Below are positions 13,737 to 14,943 of a stretch of DNA of 14,943 nt, one piece after another. The position numbers were made by a program, and so were the translations under genes. Positions within the stretch are counted from its first letter, which is position 1. Each line of letters opens with the position of its first letter. The stretch spans positions 1 to 14,943 of the forward strand of contig NZ_JAXEXL010000026.1 of the NCBI RefSeq assembly GCF_034113385.1. Reading direction: 5' to 3'. The DNA is from Atopobium sp034113385. GTDB lineage: Bacteria > Actinomycetota > Coriobacteriia > Coriobacteriales > Atopobiaceae. The notes under the pieces are model-generated. The model worked only from the letters and a program-made list of their open reading frames with translations. It was not told the origin of the DNA and searched no databases.

Positions 13737-14627
13737 ATGCACGCACTACACGCACGCCTGCCCAAAAACTTTGTCCTTGAAGAGCGACTTGAGCGCTTTG
13801 GCGCATACATTGAGCCCGCGCCTTGGACACTTAAAGGCCATTGGGCTCAGGCATGCTATCCCTCATTGGGCATAGCACAGAGCTGCACCAAGCACTCCGC
13901 TGTGCAAGCTATGCAAGCCGTTCAAGAACCCCTGTGCTTTGACACAGTACATCTTGATTTAGGTTGTGGTAAGGGTGTGTTTACCTGCGATATTGCTGCG
14001 CAACATCCCAATATCTTATTTATAGGTATGGATTCTGAGCCTATTTGTATAGCCTATGCTGCGGCACACGCTCATGAGGCGCGGTTGCCCAACGTGCTTT
14101 TTGTTCCCGGTCATGCTGCAAAGCTCAACCAGTACTTCTCTGCCGGCGAGATTAGCCGTATATACCTTAACTTTCCCACGCCGTTTCCCCGCAAAAAAGA
14201 GTGCGCTCATCGTCTGACTCACGCTCACATGCTAGACAGCTATCGAGAAGTTCTTGCACCTGATGGAAGTATTCGTCTTAAAACTGACAGCATTCCTTTG
14301 TATCGCTTTAGCCTTACACAAATAGAACCTGCAGGTTATACGCTTAACTGGAAAAGTGATAACGTGCGAGAACTGCTCCCTCATGAACCCGCAACTGGGT
14401 ATGAACTACGCCTTACTGCTCAAGGCGCTGCAGTTCATGGTTTTGAAATTGTGCCTGGTCCACGTCCTACTTCTATTGAACTACCTATGTCAATGAGTCT
14501 TGTGGACTACCTGCCAAAGGACTTATCTGAACTTACCTATATCCCCCATGGCATGGAGGGTACAGTTACTAATCTACGCAATAGGCAATTTCGCTCTAAA
14601 ACTCGCTCTAAAAACAAGCGAAGCTGA
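13737..14627 (+). CDS. TrmB-like tRNA (guanine-N7)-methyltransferase, divergent
   Basis: A 296-residue class I SAM methyltransferase of the TrmB family, which makes m7G46 in tRNA. The SAM motif I is HLDLGCGKGVFTCDIA (72-87), and acidic motif II follows at FIGMDSEP (95-102). RIYLNFPTPFPRKK (141-154) aligns with the TrmB signature F-S-D-P-W-P-K, but the aspartate is T148 and the tryptophan F150. RLTHAHMLDSYREVLAPDGSIRLKTDS (159-185) and T220-G-Y-E follow as in TrmB. Compared with the usual 210-240 residues, it has an insert of about 25 residues before motif I and a C-terminal extension of about 55, ending very basic (RSKTRSKNKRS). The start follows AAGGA (13726-13730), which overlaps the yfbR stop. 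Whether it still methylates tRNA is uncertain, so I give no symbol. Confidence 0.85.
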   Translation: MHALHARLPKNFVLEERLERFGAYIEPAPWTLKGHWAQACYPSLGIAQSCTKHSAVQAMQAVQEPLCFDTVHLDLGCGKGVFTCDIAAQHPNILFIGMDSEPICIAYAAAHAHEARLPNVLFVPGHAAKLNQYFSAGEISRIYLNFPTPFPRKKECAHRLTHAHMLDSYREVLAPDGSIRLKTDSIPLYRFSLTQIEPAGYTLNWKSDNVRELLPHEPATGYELRLTAQGAAVHGFEIVPGPRPTSIELPMSMSLVDYLPKDLSELTYIPHGMEGTVTNLRNRQFRSKTRSKNKRS

Positions 14628-14631
14628 AGTA

Positions 14632-14943
14632 TTACCCCATATTCTCCTTGCGGTGTTGCTCTTCAATTTGCCTCTTAACTTCTTCTTCCCTTTTCTTTTC
14701 CCAAGCCTGAACTGCGTCATACCATTCATCTTTATTTGAACAGTAGTAATACCAGCCTGCTGGATAAGGACTAGGTGGAAATGTAGAAAATGACACTTCA
14801 TTCCACCAGCGGAACCCGCAAGTAACTACACAAGGGATATTTTCTCCTTTGGTGGAGATAAAGTGATAGCGCGGGCAACCTTCTGTATCCTTATCTATAT
14901 ATTGAAGCTTATACTTCGTATTATGTATGTCATATCGAAAAAC
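14632..14943 (-). CDS. C-terminal part of an unrecognised protein, cut by the window edge
   Basis: Reading the - strand from base 14943, one frame stays open for 103 codons to a TAA at 14632-14634; the start lies beyond the window. I do not recognise the family. The translated piece begins with an aromatic, tyrosine-rich part (VFRYDIHNTKYKLQYIDKD). A cysteine/tryptophan-rich region follows, with CVVTCGFRWWNEVSF, then PYPAGWYYYCSNKDEWYD. The last 30 residues are a strongly charged, probably helical tail (AWEKKREEEVKRQIEEQHRK). The composition is that of a real protein, not a shadow frame. The segment has about 40% GC by hand count (122 of 303 for 14641-14943), lower than the neighbours, which hints at an accessory gene. 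Its stop is 4 bases from the end of the convergent trmB-like gene. Confidence 0.7.
   Translation of the reverse strand, partial: VFRYDIHNTKYKLQYIDKDTEGCPRYHFISTKGENIPCVVTCGFRWWNEVSFSTFPPSPYPAGWYYYCSNKDEWYDAVQAWEKKREEEVKRQIEEQHRKENMG

Noticed and set aside
1..14943. CRISPR arrays, tRNA/rRNA genes, transposases, defence or phage modules
   Set aside because: I looked for spaced repeats, cloverleaf-like segments and known mobile or defence protein motifs and saw none. Each well-supported gene has a housekeeping or common accessory explanation.

Overview
The window looks like chromosomal DNA of moderate GC from a low-GC member of the Actinomycetota class Coriobacteriia (Atopobium/Lancefieldella/Olsenella-like). 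This placement is an inference. It rests on the mix of Firmicutes-like metabolism (DUF1846 protein, butanol-dehydrogenase-type Fe-ADH, type I asparaginase), a CBS-domain Mn-dependent pyrophosphatase without the DRTGG domain, a bacterial Pth2, and an ABC-F of the EttA group. No rRNA, tRNA, CRISPR array, transposase or phage gene was seen. Most of the window is ordinary core genome.

Layout, left to right. A + strand terminator at the left edge closes an unseen upstream gene. Next, on the - strand, is the cysteine-synthesis pair cysK-cysE, with 9 bases between the genes. Divergent from it is a DUF1846 protein (+), separated by a 354-base region with a 19-bp operator-like dyad near cysK. A hairpin-rich convergent gap (3472-3638) follows. 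Then come an iron-dependent alcohol dehydrogenase and a small four-helix membrane protein (- strand), divergent from a cytoplasmic asparaginase and the CBS-pyrophosphatase ppaC (+). The ppaC leader carries four copies of a 12-bp tandem repeat. Downstream of ppaC are a strong terminator and two near-perfect palindromes, in the convergent gap with a - strand cluster read lysR -> ettA -> pth2.

The LysR gene is divergent from an EamA/DMT exporter. Their shared promoter region carries an exact 11-bp inverted repeat, one arm facing each gene. The exporter overlaps tail-to-tail with a GNAT acetyltransferase. Divergent from the GNAT gene is a tightly coupled pair, yfbR (5'-deoxynucleotidase) and a divergent trmB-like methyltransferase. 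The right edge holds the 3' part of a further - strand gene that has no start inside the window.

Several starts were moved downstream of the longest open frame because a Shine-Dalgarno site and family length agree: DUF1846 1990, membrane protein 4022, ADH 5230, ansA 5378, LysR 11328, EamA 11512, yfbR 13104.

I found no clear new multi-gene system. The most notable items are the altered catalytic motif of the TrmB-like protein, the symmetrical LysR/EamA control region, the paired palindromes at 8106-8170, the 12-bp repeat in the ppaC leader, and the unrecognised edge gene.
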